A DNA stretch of 56,225 nucleotides from Streptomyces zaomyceticus (GTDB lineage: Bacteria; Actinomycetota; Actinomycetes; Streptomycetales; Streptomycetaceae). Below the pieces are notes generated by a model that worked only from the letters and a program-made list of their open reading frames with translations, did not search any database and was not told where the DNA came from. The translations under genes and the position numbers were made by a program. Location of the stretch: assembly GCF_014656215.1 (NCBI RefSeq), contig NZ_BNBZ01000042.1, forward strand, positions 1-56,225, in the 5' to 3' direction. This document shows positions 22,131 through 29,808 of this stretch, one piece after another. Each line of letters opens with the position of its first letter. Within the stretch, counting starts at the first letter, position 1.

Positions 22131-22394
22131 ATGACCCTTGACCCGAAGTCGGGACGCCCGCTGTACATGCAGCTTGCCGACGTGATCGCAGCGAAGATCG
22201 CGACCGGGGAGTACGCCCCTGACCGGGTGATCCCCACACCCGGCCGATTCGCCGAGGAGTACGGCATCGCCGTGCTGACCGGCCGCCGGGCCATGCGCGA
22301 ACTCCGGGAGCGCGGGCTGATCTACACGGTTCCGGGCAAGGGCTCCTACGTCACCCCCACCGACGCAAAGGACACCCCTTCGCCGGAGGCGTAG
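22131..22394 (+). CDS. Short GntR-type regulator (DNA-binding domain only)
   Basis: An 87-residue protein that is essentially just a GntR winged helix: RPLYMQLADVIAAKIATGEYAPDRVIPTPGRFAEEYGIAVLTGRRAMRELRERGLIYTVPGKGSYV. No effector domain is present. Such short GntR proteins (KorSA-like) autoregulate and repress divergent genes in actinobacterial integrative elements and in some chromosomal loci. The ATG at 22131 follows TTGGA. The adjacent palindromes at 22051-22077 are the likely target. Four bases of AT-rich CTAG nearby (TATCTAGCG) may mark the -10. Confidence 0.85.
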   Translation: MTLDPKSGRPLYMQLADVIAAKIATGEYAPDRVIPTPGRFAEEYGIAVLTGRRAMRELRERGLIYTVPGKGSYVTPTDAKDTPSPEA

Positions 22395-22443
22395 CCCCCG
22401 CTTCCCACGTGATACCGACGGCCCGGCGGGGAAGGCTCCCCGC

Positions 22444-22896
22444 ATGGACCAGGAACAGGCCCGCAGATGGCTCGCGACCGCCGTCGCCGAGGCTCGTGCC
22501 GGGCTCGCCGAGGGCGGGATCCCGATCGGGGCCGCGCTGTACGGCGCGGACGGCGCGCTGCTCGGGCGCGGGCACAACCGGCGCGTGCAGGACGGGGACC
22601 CGTCGACGCACGCGGAGACCGCCGCCTTCCGGGCCGCCGGCCGGCAGCGCTCGTACCGGGGGACGACGATGGTGACGACCCTCTCGCCCTGCTGGTACTG
22701 CTCCGGTCTGGTGCGGCAGTTCGGGATCTCCCGGGTGGTCGTCGGGGAGGCGGAGACCTTCCACGGCGGGCACGACTGGCTGGCGGAGCACGGGGTCGAG
22801 GTCCTCGTGCTCGACGACCCCGAATGCACCGCGCTGATGCGGAAGTTCATCGCCGAACAGCCGGCTCTGTGGAACGAGGACATCGGCGATGAGTGA
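22444..22896 (+). CDS. Cytosine deaminase, yeast Fcy1-like
   Basis: A 150-residue zinc hydrolase of the cytidine/CMP deaminase fold. The zinc and proton-shuttle motifs are HAETAAFRAAG (H56, E58) and TLSPCWYCSGL (C83, C86). Beyond the motif, the C-terminal half resembles yeast cytosine deaminase (GISRVVVGEAETFHGG..., VLVLDDPECTALMRKFIAEQPALWNEDIGDE; from memory the yeast enzyme ends ...DWFEDIGE), so free cytosine to uracil is the likely reaction, with creatinine- or guanine-type substrates less likely. The ATG at 22444 follows GGGGAAGG. The last 8 bases overlap the start of the oxygenase gene, so the two are coupled. Confidence 0.85.
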   Translation: MDQEQARRWLATAVAEARAGLAEGGIPIGAALYGADGALLGRGHNRRVQDGDPSTHAETAAFRAAGRQRSYRGTTMVTTLSPCWYCSGLVRQFGISRVVVGEAETFHGGHDWLAEHGVEVLVLDDPECTALMRKFIAEQPALWNEDIGDE

Positions 22897-23821
22897 GTCG
22901 ACGAGCCGAGCGGGCGGTACGGCGAGCCTGCCCACGATCGATCTGGCCCGCGCCACCGACCCGCAGCTGCCCGCCGTCGACCGCGCCCTGCGCGAGGCCG
23001 GCTTCCTCCTGGTGACCGGCCACGGTGTCGACCCGGGGCTCCGGGCCGAGATCCGGGCGGTCGCCCGGCGCTTCTTCCACCTCCCGCCGGAGGTCAAGGA
23101 GCGGTACGCGGTGCGGGTCGGCGGCCGGGGCTGGCTCGGGCCCGGCGCGGAGGCCAACGGGTACGCGGAGGGCACAGTGACCCCGCCCGACCTGAAGGAG
23201 TCGCTCTCCTTCGCGGCGGACGAGCCGACCGGGGACCCGGCCGTCGACGCCGAGTGGTTCCTGCCGAACAGCTGGCCCGCCGAGGTGCCCGAGCTGAAGC
23301 CGCTGGTGGAGACGTATCTGGCGGGGATGAAGGAGCTCTCGGACCGGGTCCTGGACCTGCTCGGCGTGGCGCTGGGCGAGGAGCGGGACTTCTTCACCCG
23401 GCACACCGGACACCCCACCTTCGGCTTCAACATCAACTGGTACCCCGGCCGGGAGCGGACCGGCGACCCGGAGCCGGGCCAGTTCCGGATCGGCCCGCAC
23501 ACCGACTTCGGCACGGTGACCGTCCTGGACCGGGAGGCGGGCAAGGGCGGGCTCCAGGTCTTCACCGACGCCGGCGGCTGGCAGGACGCCCCGTACGATC
23601 CCGCCGCCTTCACCGTCAACATCGGTGATCTGATGGCCGGTTGGACCGGTGGGCGGTGGCGTTCGGGACGCCACCGGGTGCTGCCCCCGCCGGCCGACGC
23701 ACCCGCGGAGGAGCTGATGTCGCTGGTGTACTTCTACGAGTGCACCCCCGGGACGACGATCCACGGCATCGAGTCCCACGGATATCTGCGGGCCCAGCTC
23801 GACGCGATCGCCACGGACTGA
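22889..23821 (+). CDS. Isopenicillin N synthase-like Fe(II) oxygenase
   Basis: A 310-residue member of the 2-oxoglutarate/Fe(II) oxygenase superfamily (DIOX_N then 2OG-FeII_Oxy). N-terminal LPTIDLARATDPQLPAVDRALREAGFLLVTGHGVD and the double-stranded helix core with the iron ligands HTD (about residues 204-206) and the distal His in SGRHRVLPPP (about 261). The canonical R-x-S that binds the 2-oxoglutarate carboxylate is replaced: ELMSLVYFYE has Leu at the Arg position. Translationally coupled to the cytosine deaminase gene (ATG at 22889 inside its 3' end), which suggests a pyrimidine or related base substrate, as for thymine 7-hydroxylase of this superfamily; this is inference. Confidence 0.83.
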   Translation: MSESTSRAGGTASLPTIDLARATDPQLPAVDRALREAGFLLVTGHGVDPGLRAEIRAVARRFFHLPPEVKERYAVRVGGRGWLGPGAEANGYAEGTVTPPDLKESLSFAADEPTGDPAVDAEWFLPNSWPAEVPELKPLVETYLAGMKELSDRVLDLLGVALGEERDFFTRHTGHPTFGFNINWYPGRERTGDPEPGQFRIGPHTDFGTVTVLDREAGKGGLQVFTDAGGWQDAPYDPAAFTVNIGDLMAGWTGGRWRSGRHRVLPPPADAPAEELMSLVYFYECTPGTTIHGIESHGYLRAQLDAIATD

Positions 23822-23861
23822 CGCCCCCCGCACTCGGCCGCTTCAGCACACCCATGAGCCG

Positions 23862-23896
23862 ATGTTTATGTCGTACGCTATGTTTATCGCGTAAAC
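23862..23896. promoter_or_regulatory. TetR-type operator and promoter
   Basis: GTTTATCGCGTAAAC (23882-23896) is a perfect 5-bp-arm palindrome. ATGTTTAT is repeated at 23862-23869 and 23880-23887, 18 bp apart. This AT-rich patch lies 33 bp before the TetR gene at 23930 and is probably its autoregulatory operator. Confidence 0.55.
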
Positions 23897-23929
23897 CTGA
23901 TGCGATGATCCTGCCCACGGGAGAGGTCC

Positions 23930-24703
23930 ATGCCTCGCGCAGATCGTTCCGCCCGCCCCACCGGCTCCACCGGCTCGACCGACCTGAGCGCGGTCGCCGA
24001 CCTGCTGTGGCGTGCCGACCCCGCACATCCCGAGCGCGCCGAGGAGACCCGCCCCCGGCTCGGCGTCCGGCTGATCGTGAACACCGCCGTCGCCGTCGCC
24101 GACGCCGAGGGACTGGACGCGCTCTCGATGCAGCGCGTCGCCTCCGAGCTGGGCTGCAGCGCGATGGCGCTCTACCGCCACATCCCCGGCAAGGACCAGC
24201 TCGTCGCCGCGATGACCGACGCCGCCACGGGCCGACCCCCCACGCCACCCCCGCCCTCCCCCGGCTCCCCTGCCACACCCTGGCGCACCGAGGTCGAGGC
24301 ATGGGTGGAAGCGCTGTGGAATCTCTATCTCGGCCACCCGTGGATGCTGCGCGCCCCCACCCTGAGCGCGCCGGTCGGGCCGAACGAACTCGCCTGGTTC
24401 GAGGCGCTCCTCAGCCCCCTCCACCGGTCCGGCCTCGACCGCCGGGAACTCATCCCGGTCGCCACGTTCGTGTCCAGTGCCGTGCGCGATCTGGCACGGG
24501 TGGCCACGGAGCTCGACCCCGCGGGTGCCGCCGCGTACGGCGAGGTCCTGGCCCGGCGCCTGGACCCGGCGCGCTTCCCCACCCTGTACTCGCTCGCGGG
24601 CGAGGAAGGCCTCGACGAGGCGGAGGACGGCGATGTGACGCCGATCGTCCGCCACGGGATGGAGTTCCTGCTCGACGGCATCGAGGCCCGGATCACGTCC
24701 TGA
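23930..24703 (+). CDS. TetR family regulator with TetR-type C-terminal domain
   Basis: A 257-residue regulator. After a Ser/Thr/Arg-rich start comes RPRLGVRLIVNTAVAVADAEGLDALSMQRVASELGCSAMALYRHIPGKDQLVAAM, a classical TetR helix-turn-helix, placed unusually late (about residues 43-97). The all-helical C-terminal domain (WRTEVEAWVEALWNLYLGHPWMLRAPTLSAPVGPNELAWFEALLSPL...) is of the tetracycline-repressor type. The ATG at 23930 has GGAGAGG upstream. A membrane protein gene follows after 85 bases that contain 12-bp tandem repeats; it is the likely target along with the TetR gene itself. Confidence 0.87.
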   Translation: MPRADRSARPTGSTGSTDLSAVADLLWRADPAHPERAEETRPRLGVRLIVNTAVAVADAEGLDALSMQRVASELGCSAMALYRHIPGKDQLVAAMTDAATGRPPTPPPPSPGSPATPWRTEVEAWVEALWNLYLGHPWMLRAPTLSAPVGPNELAWFEALLSPLHRSGLDRRELIPVATFVSSAVRDLARVATELDPAGAAAYGEVLARRLDPARFPTLYSLAGEEGLDEAEDGDVTPIVRHGMEFLLDGIEARITS

Positions 24704-24717
24704 GCCGAAGCCCGGAT

Positions 24718-24753
24718 CGAACCCCGCGCCGAACCCCGGGCCGAACCCCAAGC
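24718..24753 (+). repeat. Three 12-bp tandem repeats
   Basis: CGAACCCCGCGC, CGAACCCCGGGC and CGAACCCCAAGC follow each other without gaps, and a decayed copy (CCGAAGCCCGGAT) precedes them. They lie between the TetR and membrane-protein genes. Confidence 0.7.
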
Positions 24754-24788
24754 CGCGCCAACTCTCCTACGACGGAAGGAAGAACGAC

Positions 24789-25475
24789 ATGAACGACATC
24801 TCCGTACGACGGCTGATGAGCGTCTGCGGCATCGCCGCCGGCTTACTCGCCGCGGTCGGTGTCCCGCTCTACTTCGTGTACTCCGGAGCGCCGCCCGCTT
24901 CGAACGTCCTCGCCAGAATCCTGCTGAACATCCTCACCTGCGGCGCCCTCCTGGTCTTCCTGACCGGGCTGCGCCATCTGATCCGCACCGCGGGCGCCGG
25001 CTACGAATGGCTCGCGAGCCTGGTGTTCGGCTCCGGACTGGCGTACGTCGTCGTCACCCTGGTCGCCGCGTCGATCGAGGCCGGCACCGTCCTCGAACAT
25101 CCCGACGGGACACTGGACCCGACGGTCGACGGCACACTGGCCCACGCCAACATGCTGCTGCACGGATCGGTCGCCAGACTCCTGACGGCGATCCTGCTGG
25201 CCGCCGCCGGATACGCGATCCTGCGCAGCGGGGTACTGCCCCGCTGGACCGGACGCCTCGCCCATGCCGTCGCGCTCGTCAACATCGCCTTCGTGCCGTC
25301 CCTGTTCTTCGGCACGGACGCCGCCGACTTCTACAGCGCCGTCGGCTGGGGCAACACCGCCCTGACCGCCGCGCTGGTCGTCTACTGGGCCCTGGCCGTC
25401 GGTATCGCGGTCAGGCCGCGCTCCTCCCGGCACCGGCCGCCGACGCCGCCGCGGCACGGCGCACGCCTGGCCTGA
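24789..25475 (+). CDS. Six-helix membrane protein, DUF4386-like, with a TTA codon
   Basis: A 228-residue integral membrane protein with about six hydrophobic segments (LMSVCGIAAGLLAAVGVPLYFVY, ILLNILTCGALLVFLTGL, WLASLVFGSGLAYVVVTLVAASI, LTAILLAAAGYAILRSG, VALVNIAFVPSLFF, TALTAALVVYWALAVGIAV) and a basic tail. It resembles DUF4386-type proteins; function unknown. Codon 19 (24843-24845) is the rare leucine codon TTA, which in Streptomyces needs the developmentally controlled bldA tRNA. The ATG has GGAAGGAAG upstream. Probably regulated by the TetR gene before it. Confidence 0.8.
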   Translation: MNDISVRRLMSVCGIAAGLLAAVGVPLYFVYSGAPPASNVLARILLNILTCGALLVFLTGLRHLIRTAGAGYEWLASLVFGSGLAYVVVTLVAASIEAGTVLEHPDGTLDPTVDGTLAHANMLLHGSVARLLTAILLAAAGYAILRSGVLPRWTGRLAHAVALVNIAFVPSLFFGTDAADFYSAVGWGNTALTAALVVYWALAVGIAVRPRSSRHRPPTPPRHGARLA

Positions 25476-25577
25476 GGACACGCCTTCGCAACGACTCGAC
25501 AGCAGACCCGAAAAGCCGACCGCTTTCCCAACACACCGTCGATATCCTTGAGTTGACTGTGACGGGGGTGACGGTTC

Positions 25578-27638
25578 GTGGACAGGGAGCTGTACGGCCG
25601 CGAGGCGGCCTTGCACGATGCCGGACTGGTCGCGCGCCTCAGCGGCCTCACGAAGCACGGCGCCTCCCGGGTGCCGTTCGAGCACGGCGACGACCCACCG
25701 GTCACCGTCTTCACCGGCGGGCGCGGCACCGGGAAGACGGCCCTGCTCAAGGAGGTCCGCAACCGCTACCGGGGATACACCCCGCTCGCCCTCCTCGACT
25801 GCGCGCACATCGAGCCGCCCGCCGACCACGGCCCCGGCTGGACCCCGCTCACCGGGGCGCTCTCCGAGCTCGCCGTACAGCTGTCGCCGAAGGTGCTCGG
25901 GGCCCGGCCCGTGAGGTTCCCCCGGCTGTCGCTGGGTCTGGTGGCCGTCGCCTCGCTCGGCTGGTCCCAGGAGGACGACGAGCGGGCCCGCCGCGACCTC
26001 CAGCGGCTCGGCCCGCTGCTGGCGACCGTCGACCCGACCAGGGGCGCCGCCACCCACTGGGTCGGCAAGGTCCTCGCCAAGCTGGCGGCCACCTTCGCCG
26101 AGGCCACCGTCCCGCTCGCCGGGCTGCTCGCCGAGGCGACCGTGGAGACCGTCCTGGAGGAGGTGTTCGGGCGTCTGCAGCGCGCCTCGGAGGCCTGGTA
26201 CGGCACCTACCGGAACGCGGGCGGGCGCGGCAAGGCCGGTCTCCAGCAGCTCGCGATCGACTTCGAGCAGGGCGGTCGGCGGCGCGCCGAGGCCGAGGGC
26301 TTCCTCGTCGGCGCCCTGACCGAGGACCTGCTCCACCCGTACGTCGGAATCCGGCGCGGCGGCCGGATCGGCCGTCCCCTCGTCCTCCTCGACAACGCCC
26401 ACGAGCCACTCGGCCGGCAGCTCGTCGAACCGATTCTGCGGGCCCGTGCCGAGGGCCGCCGCGACCGGGCCGTCGTCCTCGCCACCTCCCGGGTCCGCGA
26501 GCACGAGGGGCTGAGACACGCCACCCGCACCCGGCTGCCGGAGACCGCGCACCGGGCGCCCTGCCCGCGCGACACCCGTGTCGGCTCCGGCATCCTCGCC
26601 GTCGAGCTGACCCCGCTCTCCCCCTCCCAGACCCGCTCGGCCTTCGACCGCCACGACCCCACCGGCCGGATACCCGCCGAACTGGCCCGCGCGGTCCACC
26701 GATTGACCGGCGGACGTCCCCTCGGTGTGGCACTCCTCGGGCGGGCGGCCGGAGAGGCCCCGGAGCAGCTGCGGGCCGGCCTCACCCCGGGCGGACTGCT
26801 CGACCTGACCGTGGAAGTGCGCGAGGACGCCCCGCCGGTGCCCGTCGCCCCCACCCTCCTCGCCGAACTCCTCCCGGTCCGCCGCCCCGGCCCGTACGCC
26901 GTGCTCGCCGCCGCCCACGACGAGGAGTCGGCCCGGATGCTCGCCCACGCCCGGCTCCAGGGCGAGTCCCTGGACGGGGACGTGGCGCTGCGCGTCCGCG
27001 ACCAGCTGCGCTCCGAGGACTGGCAGGAGGGCCCGGGCCACTTCGTCGCCGATCCCCTCCTGCGTGCCCTGCTCCTGCACCGGCTCCGCTTCGAGGACGG
27101 CGACGACCCCCGCTACACGGCCTGGCGGGCGGTCCACGAGACCCTGCACCGGCACTACGGCCCCGAGCCCGGCCCGTACCGGCTCCACCACGATCTGGCG
27201 CTCGGCCGCACCGAGGAGGCCGTCACCCATCTGCGGGTCACCTTCCCCGAGCAGGACGTCCTCGGCTGGCTGGGACGGCTGCGGTTCATCGGCGCCGCCC
27301 CCCACCCCCGGGAGCGGAACCGGACCGGGCCCGACCCGCGCAGGGCGCTCGCCCTCGGCCAGGGGCCGCCGGGAGACCTCCCGCCCGGTCTCGACGCCGA
27401 CACCACCGAACTCCACCTGTCCGTACGGCGCCTGCTGCACGCCGTATGGCTGCTGACCGATCCGCTCGCACTGCCCGACGACGAGGTGGCCGACCGGCTC
27501 GCGCACGAGCTGCGCCGGCTCTCCGGCCGTCATCTGACGGGCAGCGGTTCGCTCTGGGACGCGGCCACCCACTGGCCGCGCGACATCCGTGCCTGGCGGG
27601 AGCTCTCGCTGCCGCCGGGCCGTGAGGACGGAGTCTGA
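25578..27638 (+). CDS. P-loop (STAND-like) ATPase, receptor partner
   Basis: A 686-residue cytoplasmic NTPase. Walker A is FTGGRGTGKTALLKEVRNRY (GGRGTGKT at residues 47-54); Walker B is RPLVLLDNAHEPLG (about 268-281), followed by an AVVLATSRVREHEG sensor-like strand and a ELTPLSPSQTRSAFDRHDPTG ... VHRLTGGRPLGVALLGRAAG winged-helix-like region as in AAA/STAND proteins. The C-terminal half (about 420-686) is helical with no motif I recognise. The GTG at 25578 follows GGGGGTG. Two bases separate it from the next gene, a membrane-tethered type I periplasmic-binding protein, so the two probably form one signalling or sensing unit. Function unknown. Confidence 0.8.
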   Translation: MDRELYGREAALHDAGLVARLSGLTKHGASRVPFEHGDDPPVTVFTGGRGTGKTALLKEVRNRYRGYTPLALLDCAHIEPPADHGPGWTPLTGALSELAVQLSPKVLGARPVRFPRLSLGLVAVASLGWSQEDDERARRDLQRLGPLLATVDPTRGAATHWVGKVLAKLAATFAEATVPLAGLLAEATVETVLEEVFGRLQRASEAWYGTYRNAGGRGKAGLQQLAIDFEQGGRRRAEAEGFLVGALTEDLLHPYVGIRRGGRIGRPLVLLDNAHEPLGRQLVEPILRARAEGRRDRAVVLATSRVREHEGLRHATRTRLPETAHRAPCPRDTRVGSGILAVELTPLSPSQTRSAFDRHDPTGRIPAELARAVHRLTGGRPLGVALLGRAAGEAPEQLRAGLTPGGLLDLTVEVREDAPPVPVAPTLLAELLPVRRPGPYAVLAAAHDEESARMLAHARLQGESLDGDVALRVRDQLRSEDWQEGPGHFVADPLLRALLLHRLRFEDGDDPRYTAWRAVHETLHRHYGPEPGPYRLHHDLALGRTEEAVTHLRVTFPEQDVLGWLGRLRFIGAAPHPRERNRTGPDPRRALALGQGPPGDLPPGLDADTTELHLSVRRLLHAVWLLTDPLALPDDEVADRLAHELRRLSGRHLTGSGSLWDAATHWPRDIRAWRELSLPPGREDGV

Positions 27639-27640
27639 GC

Positions 27641-29188
27641 ATGCCCGACCGACCGCTCGACCGGCTGCGGCGCCGCGTCCGCACCCCCCGCCAGAAGCTC
27701 GTCGCCTCCGTCGTCGCCGCCGCCGTCGTCCTCGGCCTCGGCGGGTACGGCATCGCCCGGCTCACCACCCCGGAGGACCGTTCCTGCGCGGCGGGCGTCG
27801 AACGCCCGGAGGGCAGCTCCGAATGCGTCGGCGTCAACGGCGACGGCCATGCCTTCGGCATCCCCGAACTCGCCGAGGTCGCCCGTGCCATCGGCGCCGA
27901 GAACGCCACGCTGAAGGCCGGCGAGTACGCGACCGTCGCCGTCCTCCTGCCGATGACCTCCACCGACAGCGGCATGCGGGTCAAGGTCCTGCACGAGATC
28001 CAGGGCGCGTACGCCTACCAGTACCGGGCCAACCACGAGTCCAACAGCGAGACCCCCAAGATCCGCCTCGTCCTCGCCAACACAGGGAAGAACAACGCCC
28101 ACTGGCGCGGCACCGTCGACCGGCTCGTCGCCATGACCGGCGCCCCCGACCTGCTGCGGGCCGTCTCCGGGGTCGCCACCTCCTCCACCGAGGTACGCGA
28201 ATCGGTGGCCGCCCTCACCGGCGCCGGGATCGCCGTCGTCGGCACCACCATCACCGCCGACGACATCGCCAACGGACCCGGCCCCGGACACAACCGCTAC
28301 CCCGGCCTCGCCCGGGTCTCCCCCACCAACAGCGACGAGGCCAAGGCCCTCGCGAACTTCGGCCGGGTCGACGCCGCCAAGGCGCTCCTCGTCCAGGACA
28401 CCCGCAGCGGCGACCACTACACCGACACCCTCAAGGCCGCGTTCGCCGCCTCCCTCAAGGGCGCGCCCTACGAGCCGCAGCTCTTCACCTCGCCCGCCGA
28501 CCCCACCGACGAGGGCACCACCGCCAACACCTTCCGCCAGATCACCCATCTGATCTGCGACACCCGCGCCGAGACGGTCTTCTTCGCGGGCCGCCACACC
28601 CAGCTGCGGCAGTTCATCAACGCGCTCGGGGCGCGCGGCTGCGTCGACCGCGCCTTCACGATCCTCACCGGCGACGAGGGCTCGTACCTGGGCGCGGACC
28701 GGAAGCTCGACCGGAACGCCCTCAAGGCGAAGCTGACCGTGCGGTACGCGGCGCTCGCCCACCCGGACGCCTGGCGGCCGGCCGCCGGGCGGCAGGTCCC
28801 GGCGACGGGCGGTTCGGTGGTGGCGTACTCGACGTTCCTGACGGACATCGCCCGCGCGTCGAAGGAGCCGGTGGCGCTCGCTGACGGCCAGGCGATCGTC
28901 GCGTACGACGCGATGGCGACGGCGGTCCACGCGATCCGCCAGGCCACCCCCCAGGGCTCCCAGTACCCGGAACTCGCGGACGTGGTCACCCAGTGGCCGC
29001 AGGTCAAGGGCTCGCTGCGGGTGCAGGGCGCGAGCGGCTGGATCTGCCTGGACAACTACGGCAACCCGTACAACAAGGCGGTCCCGATCGTGGAACTGGC
29101 CCAGGACGGCTCCCAGCGCTTCGTCCAGATCGCCTGGCCGGAGGGCCGCCCGCCCACCACGGCCTGCCTGCCCCCGAAGCGGGGCTAG
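27641..29188 (+). CDS. Membrane-anchored type I periplasmic-binding-like protein
   Basis: A 515-residue protein. A basic N-terminus (PDRPLDRLRRRVRTPRQK) precedes one helix, LVASVVAAAVVLGLGGYGIA (about 20-40), with no lipobox or clear cleavage site, so it should stay anchored facing outward. The exterior part reads as a LivJ/ANF-receptor fold: YATVAVLLPMTSTDSGMRVKVLHEIQGAYAY (about 85-115), GIAVVGTTITADDI, YPGLARVSPTNSDEAKALANF, AKALLVQDTRSGDHYTDTLKAAF, ETVFFAGRHTQLRQFINAL, FTILTGDEG. No ABC permease or ATPase subunits are nearby; the only partner is the coupled P-loop ATPase. A receptor rather than transport role is inferred. Confidence 0.8.
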   Translation: MPDRPLDRLRRRVRTPRQKLVASVVAAAVVLGLGGYGIARLTTPEDRSCAAGVERPEGSSECVGVNGDGHAFGIPELAEVARAIGAENATLKAGEYATVAVLLPMTSTDSGMRVKVLHEIQGAYAYQYRANHESNSETPKIRLVLANTGKNNAHWRGTVDRLVAMTGAPDLLRAVSGVATSSTEVRESVAALTGAGIAVVGTTITADDIANGPGPGHNRYPGLARVSPTNSDEAKALANFGRVDAAKALLVQDTRSGDHYTDTLKAAFAASLKGAPYEPQLFTSPADPTDEGTTANTFRQITHLICDTRAETVFFAGRHTQLRQFINALGARGCVDRAFTILTGDEGSYLGADRKLDRNALKAKLTVRYAALAHPDAWRPAAGRQVPATGGSVVAYSTFLTDIARASKEPVALADGQAIVAYDAMATAVHAIRQATPQGSQYPELADVVTQWPQVKGSLRVQGASGWICLDNYGNPYNKAVPIVELAQDGSQRFVQIAWPEGRPPTTACLPPKRG

Positions 29189-29237
29189 AGGGTGCCCGGA
29201 AGACGGCCTGGCTCGCTCGGCCCGGAGGGGCCTCGGC

Positions 29238-29771
29238 CTACGGCTCCCACTTGGGCCAGCGCGCCTCGTCCCGCTCGTACAGCCTCCGCAGCTGCTCCCA
29301 CCGCTCGGACGACCACGCACCCCAGTCGGTGCGGTCGCCGTCCAGCGCCGCGACCAGCAGCTCGAAGTGGTCGTGCCAGTCGGCGAGACGGTCCAGCCGT
29401 TGCTCCCGGCCGGCCCGCGTCTCGTGGGTGAAACGCAGCACGGTCGACCCGCCGTCGCCGGACGTCCCCGGCTCCAGATGGAACCGGATCCGTCCGTGCG
29501 TCGGATCGACCGTGTACTCGGCCACGTACGGGGGATCCCAGGCGGTCACCCGACCCGGGACCAGCGTGCCGGCGCCCCGCCAGCGGAGGCCGACCCGGCC
29601 GCCGAGCCGGGGTTCCAGCGGGTCCGCCACGCAGAGCCAGCCCGCCAGGCCCTCGGGGGTGGCGACGGCGTCCCACACGTCGGGCAGGGGGTGGGACAGC
29701 TCGACGGCGAACCGCAGCAGATGCGGTTCGCCGTCGTGGGTCTCGCACCTGCCCCGGGGTATCTCGCTCAT
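29238..29771 (-). CDS. SRPBCC (AHSA1-like) domain protein
   Basis: A 177-residue START/Bet v1-fold protein of the activator-of-Hsp90-homologue 1 type: LRFAVELSHPLPDVWDAVATPEGLAGWLCVADPLEPRLGGRVGLRW at the start, then VTAWDPPYVAEYTVD, STVLRFTHETRAG and a C-terminal helix LADWHDHFELLVAALDGDRTDW. These usually bind a hydrophobic ligand; the function here is unknown. The start at 29771 follows a GAGGT stretch. It is on the same strand as ccsB with a 37-base gap and could be the last gene of that transcript, though no functional link is evident. Confidence 0.87.
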   Translation of the reverse strand: MSEIPRGRCETHDGEPHLLRFAVELSHPLPDVWDAVATPEGLAGWLCVADPLEPRLGGRVGLRWRGAGTLVPGRVTAWDPPYVAEYTVDPTHGRIRFHLEPGTSGDGGSTVLRFTHETRAGREQRLDRLADWHDHFELLVAALDGDRTDWGAWSSERWEQLRRLYERDEARWPKWEP

Positions 29772-29808
29772 ACCTCAAGCGTCACCCCGGGACGGGCCCG
29801 GTGCCAGC

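Noticed and set aside
27641..29188. ABC transporter substrate-binding protein as a plain transport component
   Set aside because: No permease or transporter ATPase is near, and the protein has a non-cleaved anchor; a receptor partner of the ATPase fits better, although a role with distant transporter genes cannot be excluded.
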